Shown piece after piece: positions 1 through 5,842 of a DNA stretch of 5,842 bases. The stretch comes from Pseudomonadota bacterium (GTDB lineage Bacteria; Pseudomonadota; Gammaproteobacteria; Arenicellales; UBA868), in contig JABJIU010000217.1 in NCBI GenBank assembly GCA_018661145.1, positions 1 to 5,842 of the forward strand. Reading direction: 5' to 3'. Position 1 is the stretch's first letter, and the number at the start of each line of letters is the position of its first letter. The notes below the pieces were generated by a model, which did not search any database, had not been told where the DNA came from, and saw nothing but the letters and a program-made list of their open reading frames with translations. Both the position numbers and the translations under genes were made by a program.

Positions 1-1
1 A

Positions 2-1255
2 ACCGTCATCTGGGACCGCGCCAGCGGGCAACCGATCTGCAACGCGATTGTCTGGCAGGATCGCCGCACCACCGATGTGTGTGAGGCCCTGCGCAACGAG
101 GGTCACGAGGCAGATATTACTGCGCGGACCGGACTCCTGTTGGATCCGTATTTTTCAGCAAGCAAGATTGCCTGGATGCTTGATCATGTAGACGGCGCAA
201 GAGCGCGTGCCGTGGCGGGTGATCTTGCCTTTGGCACGATCGACACTTTTTTGCTTTGGCGCCTGACAGGCGGCCGGGTGCATGCCACAGATGCCAGCAA
301 TGCCTCGCGCACCGCGCTTTTTAATATCCACAAGCAGTGCTGGGACGCCACATTATTGAGATACTTCGATGTCCCTGAAGCGATCCTGCCGCAAGTTTTG
401 GATACCGCCGATCACTTCGGTACTACGGACCCTGAGGTACTTGGGGCCTCCATCAGGGTGGGCGCACTGGTGGGCGATCAACAGGCTGCGCTGGTGGGTC
501 AGGGCTGCCTTCAACCCGGTATGCTCAAAAGCACCTACGGCACCGGCTGTTTTGCGATGCTGAACACGGGGGACAAAGCTCACGAATCGCGCCACCGTCT
601 GCTGACCACCATAGGTTACCGCCTCAATGGAAAAACTACTTACGCCCTCGAGGGCTCAATCTTCATGGCGGGCGCCAGCGTACAGTGGCTGAGAGACACT
701 CTCGGTCTTGTTGATTCTGCCGAGCAGACCGCAACACTCGCGGCCAGCCTTGAATCGAACGGTGGCGTTTATCTCGTACCCGCCTTTACGGGACTGGGCG
801 CACCCCACTGGAATCCCCATGCCCGAGGCACTCTGCTGGGCATGACCCGCGCCACCGGGCCCGCACACATTGCACGTGCCGCACTGGAAGCCGTGTGCTA
901 CCAGAGTGCTGAACTTCTGGAGGCAATGGCTGACGACGTTGGCAAGGATGTCACGACGCTTCGGGTAGACGGGGGGATGGTGCGCAACGACTGGCTAACC
1001 CAGTACCTCGCCGACATCACCAACACACCTGTGGAGCGTCCTGCGCTTTTGGAGACAACTGCGCTGGGGGCAGCACGCCTTGCCGGCCTTCAGGCAGGCG
1101 TCTTTAACGATCTGGCCGATTTACAAGACGCCTGGGTGGCAGACCAGACCTTTATCCCTTCAATGGATGAAAGCATCCGCCAGTCTTGGCTCAGCACCTG
1201 GCGGCGTGCCGTCGAAGTGGCAATCGGTTTTGCAAAAGATTCGGGCAAAGGATAG
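2..1255 (+). CDS. glpK: Glycerol kinase, 5'-truncated by window edge
   Basis: Glycerol kinase phosphorylates glycerol with ATP to sn-glycerol 3-phosphate in the cytoplasm. The reading frame is open from base 2, where it begins TVIWDRASGQ, matching E. coli GlpK from about residue 87. About 86 N-terminal residues, including the DQGTT phosphate-binding loop, therefore lie off the left edge; the GTG at 77 is internal. Visible motifs are NAIVWQDRRT, the FGGY-family signature DPYFSASKIAWMLDHV, the segment GALVGDQQAALVGQG with the catalytic-base Asp at 476-478, YGTGCFAMLNTG, ALEGSIFMAGASVQWLRD, VPAFTGLGAPHWNPHARG, and the nucleotide-binding LRVDGGMVRNDWLTQYLADI. It ends with TAG. The near-continuous match to GlpK makes another FGGY sugar kinase unlikely. 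The C-terminal segment that contacts IIA-Glc in E. coli is diverged here. The gene converges on the GMC oxidoreductase gene with a 32-base gap. No glpF, glpD or glpR is visible. Confidence 0.95.
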   Translation, partial: TVIWDRASGQPICNAIVWQDRRTTDVCEALRNEGHEADITARTGLLLDPYFSASKIAWMLDHVDGARARAVAGDLAFGTIDTFLLWRLTGGRVHATDASNASRTALFNIHKQCWDATLLRYFDVPEAILPQVLDTADHFGTTDPEVLGASIRVGALVGDQQAALVGQGCLQPGMLKSTYGTGCFAMLNTGDKAHESRHRLLTTIGYRLNGKTTYALEGSIFMAGASVQWLRDTLGLVDSAEQTATLAASLESNGGVYLVPAFTGLGAPHWNPHARGTLLGMTRATGPAHIARAALEAVCYQSAELLEAMADDVGKDVTTLRVDGGMVRNDWLTQYLADITNTPVERPALLETTALGAARLAGLQAGVFNDLADLQDAWVADQTFIPSMDESIRQSWLSTWRRAVEVAIGFAKDSGKG

Positions 1256-1287
1256 ACCCAAGCCGCGGGCAACATTCCAAATGGGGT

Positions 1288-2883
1288 TCAGGTCCCGGCG
1301 TCCGCCAGAATGAGATCGGAGGCTTTCTCAGCAATCATCACCGCCGGCGCATGCGTGTTGCCGGAGACCAGTGTGGGCATGATGGAGCAGTCCACCACCC
1401 GAAGCCCCGATACGCCCCGCACGTTGAGAGCGGCATCCACCACGGCCGCATCATCCAACCCCATCCGACAGGTGCCCGATGGATGAAAGATTGTTACACC
1501 AGTATCTCGCGCAAATTCCAGCAACTCTTCATCTGACTGCAATTGCTGTCCCGGTTTGTATTCGTCCACGATGTACTTTGATAGGGCCGGTTGCGCAGCA
1601 ATCTGACGGGTCACCCGGAGTGCGTCGACCACGGTTCTGCAGTCATTTTCCGTTGAAAGGTATCCGGGGTGAATCTCCGGGCGTGCCAGTGGATCGGCAC
1701 TCTTGATCGAAAGGTAACCGCGACTGGTGGGCCGCAGTTGACAGACTGAGGCAGTAAACCCGGGGAAATCATGTAGAGGGGCGCCCGGCAGATCAGCCGA
1801 AAGTGCCGCGAAGTGAAACTGGATATCGGGCCGATCAACATCAGACCGGGTTCTCAGGAATGCACCCGCCTGGTTAATACCGACCGCCATCGGGCCTGAG
1901 CGCCGGAAAACATACTGCATACCCATTCGCATCTTTCGCCAAAGACTGCGCATGTCGTCATTGGTGGTGAGTGGCTGGTTGCAGCGGTGGATGACCCGCA
2001 CCTGAAGATGATCCTGAAGGTTTTGGCCGACCGCCGCACGATCGCAAAGCACGTCGATACCGTGGCGTTTCAAAATCTTCGCATCACCGATGCCAGAAAG
2101 TTGCAACAGTTGAGGTGACTGCAGTGCGCCGGCACTCAGGATCACCTCACGCCGGACAGTCACAGTCTTTTCCTGCCCTCCCTGGCGAAACACCACGGTA
2201 TCCGCCCGGGCACCTGAGAATCCCACGCGGCAGACATGAGCGTCCGTCTCTATAGAGAGGTTGGGCCGGGCTTTTGCGGGCTTTAAATATCCGGTGGCGC
2301 TAGAACAGCGTCTGCCCTGCCAGGTGGTCAGCTGGTATGGCCCGGCGCCTTCCTGGCTTTCACCGTTGAAATCGGGGTTCGCAGGATAACCCGCCTCCAC
2401 ACAAGCATCGATAAAGGCGCGGGCCAGTGTATTCGGGCTGCCGACATCGGACACCCCCTGGGGGCCCTCTTCACCGTGAAAAGCATCTTTTCCTCGTTCG
2501 TTTCGTTCGGAGCGGATGAAGTACGGCAGCACATCCTGCCATGACCAACCTGGATTCCCCAGTGTTGCCCAATGCTCGTAGTCTTCGGGTTGGCCACGCA
2601 CGTAGATCAGGCCGTTGATCGCGCTGGACCCACCCAGCACTTTGCCGCGCGGCCAGTAGATTGATCGCCCATTCATCCCGGGGTCGGGTTCGGTGTCGTA
2701 GCGCCAGTTATACCTCGGGTGAAACATCGTCTTTGCATACCCGATTGGGATGTGCAACCACGGATAGCGGTCCCGAGGCCCTGCTTCCAGGAGCAATACC
2801 CGATGCCGGCCGGTAGCCGAAAGACGATTGGCCAGCACACAACCAGCCGATCCTGCGCCCACAATGACGTAATCGAACTCCAT
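1288..2883 (-). CDS. FAD-dependent GMC-family alcohol dehydrogenase (choline dehydrogenase-like)
   Basis: This is a 531-residue member of the glucose-methanol-choline oxidoreductase family, close to BetA-type choline dehydrogenases (about 550 residues). The FAD-binding Rossmann motif GAGSAGC is at residues 9-15, right after the start, as is normal for the family. GMC signature 1, RGKVLGGSSAINGLIYVRG, is at 79-97, and signature 2, SAGALQSPQLLQLSGIG, at 250-266. The conserved catalytic histidines are His467 in FHPSGTCRMG and His511 in NTHAPAVMIAEKASDLIL. No signal peptide or membrane helix is apparent. The ATG at 2883 is chosen because the FAD motif begins at once and no upstream in-frame ATG, GTG or TTG is seen; the GAAG preceding it is a poor, closely spaced Shine-Dalgarno. 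It is transcribed divergently from suyAB. Substrate cannot be read from sequence: choline, another primary alcohol, or a sulfonated alcohol are possible. From memory, isethionate dehydrogenase IseJ is also a choline-dehydrogenase-like flavoprotein, so a sulfonate substrate is credible but unproven. Confidence 0.93.
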   Translation of the reverse strand: MEFDYVIVGAGSAGCVLANRLSATGRHRVLLLEAGPRDRYPWLHIPIGYAKTMFHPRYNWRYDTEPDPGMNGRSIYWPRGKVLGGSSAINGLIYVRGQPEDYEHWATLGNPGWSWQDVLPYFIRSERNERGKDAFHGEEGPQGVSDVGSPNTLARAFIDACVEAGYPANPDFNGESQEGAGPYQLTTWQGRRCSSATGYLKPAKARPNLSIETDAHVCRVGFSGARADTVVFRQGGQEKTVTVRREVILSAGALQSPQLLQLSGIGDAKILKRHGIDVLCDRAAVGQNLQDHLQVRVIHRCNQPLTTNDDMRSLWRKMRMGMQYVFRRSGPMAVGINQAGAFLRTRSDVDRPDIQFHFAALSADLPGAPLHDFPGFTASVCQLRPTSRGYLSIKSADPLARPEIHPGYLSTENDCRTVVDALRVTRQIAAQPALSKYIVDEYKPGQQLQSDEELLEFARDTGVTIFHPSGTCRMGLDDAAVVDAALNVRGVSGLRVVDCSIMPTLVSGNTHAPAVMIAEKASDLILADAGT

Positions 2884-2939
2884 CTCTTCAGCAGATCCGA
2901 TGCCGAAACTTAACAGACACTTGTAGGTATCCGTTGTTC

Positions 2940-2957
2940 CTCATAGCGTAATATGAG
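2940..2957. promoter_or_regulatory. Operator-like inverted repeat between divergent genes
   Basis: CTCATA and its exact reverse complement TATGAG are separated by 6 bases, giving an 18-base dyad in the region shared by the GMC gene and suyA. It ends 7 bases before the proposed suyA -35 element, with its centre near -51 from the likely transcription start. That position would suit an activator or a divergently acting repressor. The arms are only 6 bp, so a chance match in a 144-base spacer is possible. No regulator gene is in the window to pair with it. Confidence 0.3.
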
Positions 2958-2964
2958 TTCGCAT

Positions 2965-2993
2965 TTGCACAATTATCGATCTTCTTCTATAAG
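2965..2993 (+). promoter_or_regulatory. Candidate sigma-70 promoter for suyAB
   Basis: TTGCAC (2965-2970) could serve as a -35 element and TATAAG (2988-2993) as a -10 element, with the optimal 17-base spacer. The -10 matches the consensus TATAAT at 5 of 6 positions; the -35 keeps the TTG but is otherwise weak, as is usual for activator-dependent promoters. Transcription would start near 3000 and leave a short leader of about 28 bases before the suyA start codon. No equally good promoter was found for the divergent GMC gene. Confidence 0.4.
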
Positions 2994-3016
2994 GCTGTAA
3001 TTCATCAAATACTATC

Positions 3017-3024
3017 AGGAGAGA
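3017..3024 (+). promoter_or_regulatory. Shine-Dalgarno site that fixes the suyA TTG start
   Basis: AGGAGAGA is a strong ribosome-binding sequence whose AGGAGA core lies 5 bases before the TTG at 3028. Reading upstream in the suyA frame gives no ATG, GTG or TTG before the in-frame TAA at 2998-3000. The TTG is therefore the start best supported by sequence. Confidence 0.75.
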
Positions 3025-3027
3025 TCA

Positions 3028-3321
3028 TTGAATACCTTGCCCCCTGATTTTCTGGTTCATGATGACCGCGACGCCGTGGGTGTTGTTGTGGTTGAGGGTG
3101 TTGCGGCAGGAGACGATCTTTCCGGCTGGGTCATGGATTGCGACAAGACCATCAACCTTGCCGTTAACGACCCGATCCCTCTTGGACACAAATTTGCCTT
3201 GCGGGATATCCGTAACGGTGAGTCGATCATCAAATATGGCGAGAATATCGGTCACGCCGTGACCGATATTCCCAAGGGCGATCACGTCCACGTACATAAC
3301 GTCAAAACCAGTAAGTGGTGA
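3028..3321 (+). CDS. suyA: (2R)-3-sulfolactate sulfo-lyase, small subunit SuyA
   Basis: This is a 97-residue protein of the UxaA N-terminal (SAF-like) domain type. In its family it forms the small subunit of sulfolactate sulfo-lyase, which splits (2R)-3-sulfolactate to pyruvate and sulfite in the cytoplasm. Features matching SuyA are FLVHDDRDAVGVVVVEGV at 8-25, the central IPLGHKFALRDI at 50-61, KYGENIGHAVTDI at 69-81, and the His-rich tail KGDHVHVHNVKTSKW at 83-97. The length fits SuyA (about 95 residues). Translation starts at TTG behind a good Shine-Dalgarno. The gene lies 3 bases before suyB, implying one transcript and translational coupling. A perfect 29-base palindrome sits in codons 72-81. 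The same fold forms the N-terminal part of altronate and galactarate dehydratases, so a sugar-acid dehydratase small subunit is the alternative; the size pairing with SuyB and the adjacent hpsN favour SuyA. Confidence 0.9.
   Translation: MNTLPPDFLVHDDRDAVGVVVVEGVAAGDDLSGWVMDCDKTINLAVNDPIPLGHKFALRDIRNGESIIKYGENIGHAVTDIPKGDHVHVHNVKTSKW
3243..3271. repeat. Perfect 29-base palindrome / hairpin inside suyA
   Basis: The arm GAATATCGGTCAC (3243-3255) is followed by three bases GCC and then by its exact reverse complement GTGACCGATATTC (3259-3271). The flanking G and C of the GCC can also pair, so at DNA level the dyad has 14-base arms around a single central C (3257). In mRNA it would form a 13-bp stem with a 3-base loop. 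It encodes ENIGHAVTDI of SuyA and ends 50 bases before the suyA stop. No T-run follows, so it does not resemble an intrinsic terminator. A 13-bp perfect tight hairpin is not expected by chance in under 6 kb. Confidence 0.9.
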
Positions 3322-3324
3322 ATC

Positions 3325-4494
3325 ATGAGCGACCTTAGTTTCTTTGGATACCGACGGGAAAATGGACGTGTCGGCATCCGCAATCATGTGGTGATTCTGC
3401 CGCTCGATGATCTCTCCAACGCCGCCTGTGAAGCGGTCGCCAATAACATCAAGGGGACGCTTGCGCTGCCACACCATTACGGTCGACTGCAGTTCGGCGA
3501 AGATCTCGAACTGCATTTTCGAACCCTAATTGGCGCTGGCGCCAATCCGAACGTTGCAGCCGTTGTGGTGATTGGTATTGAGCCCGGATGGACCGCCCGG
3601 GTGGTCGACGGCATCGCCAAAACCGGCAAGCCGGTCCAGGGGTTCGCGATCGAGCAACACGGCGATATCGAGACTATCGCCAATGCCAGTCGCACGGCAA
3701 AGGATTTTCTGCACGCGGCTTCCGAACTGACGCGCGGACAGTGCCCTATCTCGGATCTTTGGGTCTCTCACAAGTGCGGTGAGTCCGACACGACTTCTGG
3801 CATGGGCGCTAATCCTACCGTCGGCAACTTCATCGACAAAACTGATGTGATGGGCGTAACCAACTGTTTTGGCGAAACCTCCGAGATCACCGGTGCGGAA
3901 CACTTATGCCGGGAACGCGCCGTCAACAAAGAGATCGGGGATAAGTGGTTTGCGACCTGGCAAGCTTACATGGACGAGGTCATTGAGCCCCACAAGACCA
4001 GCGATCTCTCAGAGAGTCAGCCGACCAAGGGCAATATTGAGGGTGGACTGACCACCATTGAAGAAAAAGCCATGGGTAACTTGCAGAAAATTGGCAAGAA
4101 TGCCCGCTACATCGACGTGCTGGCGCCTGCCGAAACGCCACAGAAAGGTCCGGGACTGTATTTTATGGATACCTCTTCGGCAGCAGCCGAATGCGTGACT
4201 CTACAGGCGGCCGGAGGATTTGCCGTACATATCTTCCCGACCGGCCAAGGCAACATCATTGGCAATCCGATCGAGCCCGTCATTAAGGTGACGGCAAACC
4301 CGCGGACCGTGCGGACCATGGGTGAACATGTGGACCTTGATGTATCCGGCCTGCTTCGCCGGGAGATAAACCTCGATCAGGCCGGGGATGCACTCATTGA
4401 TATGGTGGTGCGCACCTGTAACGGACGCCTCACGGCGGCAGAAGTCTTAGGCCATCGCGAATTCGTGATGACCAAACTGTATCGAAGTGCCTGA
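3325..4494 (+). CDS. suyB: (2R)-3-sulfolactate sulfo-lyase, large subunit SuyB
   Basis: This 389-residue protein is the UxaA C-terminal-domain catalytic subunit. With SuyA it carries out beta-elimination of sulfite from (2R)-3-sulfolactate, yielding pyruvate; the characterised enzyme is iron-dependent. Family motifs in order are FFGYRRENGRVGIRNHVVI at 6-24, PHHYGRLQFGED at 49-60, KCGESDTTSGMGANPTVGN at 150-168 with Cys151, TNCFGETSEITGAEHL at 179-194 with Cys181, KGNIEGGLTTIEEKAMGNLQ at 235-254, and GPGLYFMDTSS at 275-285. The C-terminal half continues with HIFPTGQGNIIGNPIEPVIKV at 302-322. The length is that expected for SuyB. ATG 3325 lies 3 bases after the suyA stop, with GGTGA as a weak, tightly spaced ribosome site, so coupled translation is likely. 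The alternative is the large part of a split altronate-type dehydratase; the PHHYGRLQFGED segment, the subunit sizes and the hpsN neighbour favour sulfolactate as substrate. Confidence 0.92.
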   Translation: MSDLSFFGYRRENGRVGIRNHVVILPLDDLSNAACEAVANNIKGTLALPHHYGRLQFGEDLELHFRTLIGAGANPNVAAVVVIGIEPGWTARVVDGIAKTGKPVQGFAIEQHGDIETIANASRTAKDFLHAASELTRGQCPISDLWVSHKCGESDTTSGMGANPTVGNFIDKTDVMGVTNCFGETSEITGAEHLCRERAVNKEIGDKWFATWQAYMDEVIEPHKTSDLSESQPTKGNIEGGLTTIEEKAMGNLQKIGKNARYIDVLAPAETPQKGPGLYFMDTSSAAAECVTLQAAGGFAVHIFPTGQGNIIGNPIEPVIKVTANPRTVRTMGEHVDLDVSGLLRREINLDQAGDALIDMVVRTCNGRLTAAEVLGHREFVMTKLYRSA

Positions 4495-4650
4495 ACACAA
4501 TAATGCAGTCGAAGAGGAAATTCGTTAAACCATTCGACATATGCCTGTTGGTAACCAGCGTCCCAACTGATTTATCAAAAATAGATACGGTAGACGCACG
4601 CCCCACTTAATCTTTTCTCAATCCAACAATACCGATCTTGGAACTTACAA
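4495..4650 (+). promoter_or_regulatory. 156-base spacer between suyB and hpsN; possible control region
   Basis: This AT-richer spacer holds no convincing gene. A near-palindrome lies at 4547-4559: GTTGGT, a central A, then ACCAGC, with one G-T mismatch-type pair. A 6-bp dyad, GTCGAA (4508-4513) with TTCGAC (4533-4538), is also present but has a 19-base loop and no T-run, so it is a poor terminator candidate. No well-matched sigma-70 promoter was found; TTGGTA (4548-4553) with TTTATC (4571-4576) at 17-base spacing is the best and is weak. The spacer's size leaves open a separate promoter or mRNA processing ahead of hpsN. Confidence 0.3.
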
Positions 4651-5842
4651 TTGAAATATCTTAAAAAAGCATCAAAGTCACCCGCCAGTGGCGAAGACGA
4701 TGCACGCCGGATCGTCCAGGATATGCTTGCCGAAATAGAAACTATCGGTGAACAAAAAGTGCGCGAGTATGCTGAGAAACTCGACCAGTGGACTGGCGAC
4801 ATCATCGTCTCGGCCGACGAAATCAAAGCCGCCGGTGAGAGTCTGTCGCAGCGGGCCCGGGACGATATCCAGTTTGCCTATGAACGAGTCGAAAAGTTTG
4901 CAAAAGCGCAGCTTCAGAGCATGTCCGAGTTCGAGACCGAGTTATCTCCCGGGCTTATTGCAGGGCAGCGCCTGATTCCGGTACAGACAGCCGGGTGCTA
5001 TATCCCAGGGGGGCGGTATGCGCACATCGCCTCCGCCGTGATGAGTGTCACCACAGCGAAGGTTGCCGGTGTCCAGCACATCATTGCGTGTTCGCCGACA
5101 CGAGGCGATTCGGGTGTGCATCCGTCGATTCTCTACACTGCCGACCTTGCCGGTGCAGATACGATTCTGGCGCTCGGCGGAGTCCAAGGTGTCGCGGCAC
5201 TGGCGTTCGGACTTTTTTCAGGACATCCGGCCGACATACTCGTGGGTCCGGGCAACCGCTTTGTCGCTGAAGCCAAGCGCATTCTGTACGGCCGAGTCGG
5301 CATCGACATGTTCGCTGGCCCCACCGAGATCGCCGTGATTGCCGACGAGACCGCCGACCCGGACATCGTGGCTTCCGACCTTGCTGGGCAGGCCGAACAT
5401 GGCCCGGACTCTCCCGCCTGGTTAATCAGCACCTCCGAGCGCCTTGCGCAAGACGTCATCGAGAGAGTCCCCGGCTGCATTGCGCGTCTGGGTGAACCTA
5501 ACCGCAGTGCGGCCGAAAACGCCTGGCGGGATTACGGGGAGGTTGTCGTTGCCGAATCACGCGAAGAAGCGGTTCAGCAAAGTGACCACTATGCTCCGGA
5601 GCACCTGGAAGTCCACACCACTGATCTTGACTGGTGGCTCTCTAACCTTACTAACTACGGGTCTCTCTTCCTGGGTGAAGAAACCACTGTTACCTACGGA
5701 GACAAGGCATCCGGGCCGAACCATATCCTCCCAACCAAGGGTGCTGCGCGTTACAGCGGGGGCTTGAGCGTTGGCAAGTTCATCAAGACCGTGACCTGGC
5801 AGCGGATGAACCGGGAAGCCAACCGAGACGTAGGTGCGGTGA
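4651..5842 (+). CDS. hpsN: Sulfopropanediol 3-dehydrogenase HpsN (histidinol dehydrogenase family), 3'-truncated
   Basis: HpsN is a zinc- and NAD+-dependent enzyme that oxidises (R)-2,3-dihydroxypropane-1-sulfonate in two steps to (R)-3-sulfolactate, the substrate of SuyAB. The frame stays open from TTG 4651 through the right edge, 397 codons, so about 30-40 residues are missing. The start MKYLKKAS resembles the HpsN N-terminus; no other in-frame start exists after the TAG at 4591. Its ribosome site is weak (GGAA, 4640-4643). Motifs are GCYIPGGRY at 115-123, LGGVQGVAALAFG at 175-187, VGPGNRFVAEAKR at 198-210, DMFAGPTEIAVIAD at 219-232, LAGQAEHGPDSPA at 244-256, YAPEHLEV at 314-321 and GDKASGPNHILPTKGAARYSGGLSVGKF across 350-377. 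By comparison with HisD, Gln247, His250 and Asp351 are zinc ligands and Glu317/His318 the catalytic pair; the last ligand His would lie past the edge. GGRY and the suyAB context argue against biosynthetic HisD, and no his genes adjoin. Confidence 0.88.
   Translation, partial: MKYLKKASKSPASGEDDARRIVQDMLAEIETIGEQKVREYAEKLDQWTGDIIVSADEIKAAGESLSQRARDDIQFAYERVEKFAKAQLQSMSEFETELSPGLIAGQRLIPVQTAGCYIPGGRYAHIASAVMSVTTAKVAGVQHIIACSPTRGDSGVHPSILYTADLAGADTILALGGVQGVAALAFGLFSGHPADILVGPGNRFVAEAKRILYGRVGIDMFAGPTEIAVIADETADPDIVASDLAGQAEHGPDSPAWLISTSERLAQDVIERVPGCIARLGEPNRSAAENAWRDYGEVVVAESREEAVQQSDHYAPEHLEVHTTDLDWWLSNLTNYGSLFLGEETTVTYGDKASGPNHILPTKGAARYSGGLSVGKFIKTVTWQRMNREANRDVGAV

Noticed and set aside
260..272. 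Odd palindrome CGCCTG-A-CAGGCG in glpK
   Set aside because: Short arms, expected by chance, within coding sequence.
3025..3516. 163-codon open frame on the minus strand opposite suyA and the start of suyB
   Set aside because: It runs antisense across two well-supported genes, shows no recognisable motif, and is explained by codon bias of the plus-strand genes.
3529..3546. Palindrome in suyB: ATTGGCGC and GCGCCAAT around TG
   Set aside because: Arms of 8 bp with a short gap are expected about once by chance in a window of this length, and it lies in conserved Ala/Gly-rich coding sequence.
3661..3681. Inverted repeat in suyB: GGCGATA and TATCGCC, 7-base loop
   Set aside because: Arms of 7 bp are expected several times by chance in a window of this size; no supporting context.
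3526..3903. 125-codon open frame on the minus strand inside suyB
   Set aside because: Antisense shadow of conserved SuyB sequence; no family features and no convincing start context.
3028..4494. Split altronate or galactarate dehydratase
   Set aside because: Same superfamily, but the 97 + 389 residue pairing, the sequence around PHHYGRLQFGED and the hpsN neighbour fit SuyAB better. It remains the main alternative.
4508..4538. Rho-independent terminator after suyB
   Set aside because: Stem of only 6 bp with a 19-base loop and no T-run.
4659..4672. A-run at the start of hpsN as a programmed frameshift site
   Set aside because: CTT AAA AAA GCA does not place the slippery heptamer in the right phase, and the frame continues intact with conserved sequence.
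4651..5842. Biosynthetic histidinol dehydrogenase (hisD)
   Set aside because: The core motifs are shared by both families, but GCYIPGGRY, the MKYLKK start and the suyAB neighbourhood match HpsN, and no other histidine genes are nearby.

Overview
The window looks like a chromosomal stretch from a free-living, probably marine, proteobacterium, most likely a gammaproteobacterium. This rests on moderately GC-rich coding sequence, a glycerol kinase that closely follows the Escherichia coli GlpK sequence, and a set of organosulfonate genes common in marine and soil proteobacteria. The taxonomic call is inference from protein similarity recalled from memory, not a database search. No rRNA, tRNA, CRISPR array, insertion sequence or phage gene was seen.

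Layout, left to right: (1) 2-1255, plus strand, the 3' four-fifths of a glycerol kinase gene whose start lies off the left edge. (2) 1288-2883, minus strand, a complete FAD-dependent GMC-family alcohol dehydrogenase (choline dehydrogenase-like) that converges on glpK across only 32 bases. (3) 2884-3027, a 144-base divergent control region with an operator-like inverted repeat, a plausible sigma-70 promoter and a good Shine-Dalgarno site. (4) 3028-3321 and 3325-4494, plus strand, suyA and suyB, the two subunits of (2R)-3-sulfolactate sulfo-lyase, 3 bases apart. (5) 4495-4650, a 156-base AT-richer spacer. (6) 4651 to the right edge, plus strand, a histidinol-dehydrogenase homologue best read as hpsN, sulfopropanediol 3-dehydrogenase, cut off about 30-40 residues before its end.

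Read together, hpsN and suyAB form the core of catabolism of 2,3-dihydroxypropane-1-sulfonate (DHPS), an abundant algal sulfonate. HpsN oxidises (R)-DHPS with NAD+ to (R)-3-sulfolactate, and SuyAB splits this to pyruvate and sulfite. The usual partners are not in the window: the DHPS 2-dehydrogenases HpsO/HpsP, a sulfonate transporter, a sulfite exporter or oxidase, and a regulator. The divergent GMC flavoenzyme shares the control region with suyAB, so it is a candidate for an extra alcohol-oxidising step on a sulfonated or related substrate. That link is inference.

The most unexpected sequence feature is a 29-base perfect palindrome (single central base) at 3243-3271, inside the suyA reading frame and about 50 bases before suyB. 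Both suyA and hpsN appear to start with TTG.
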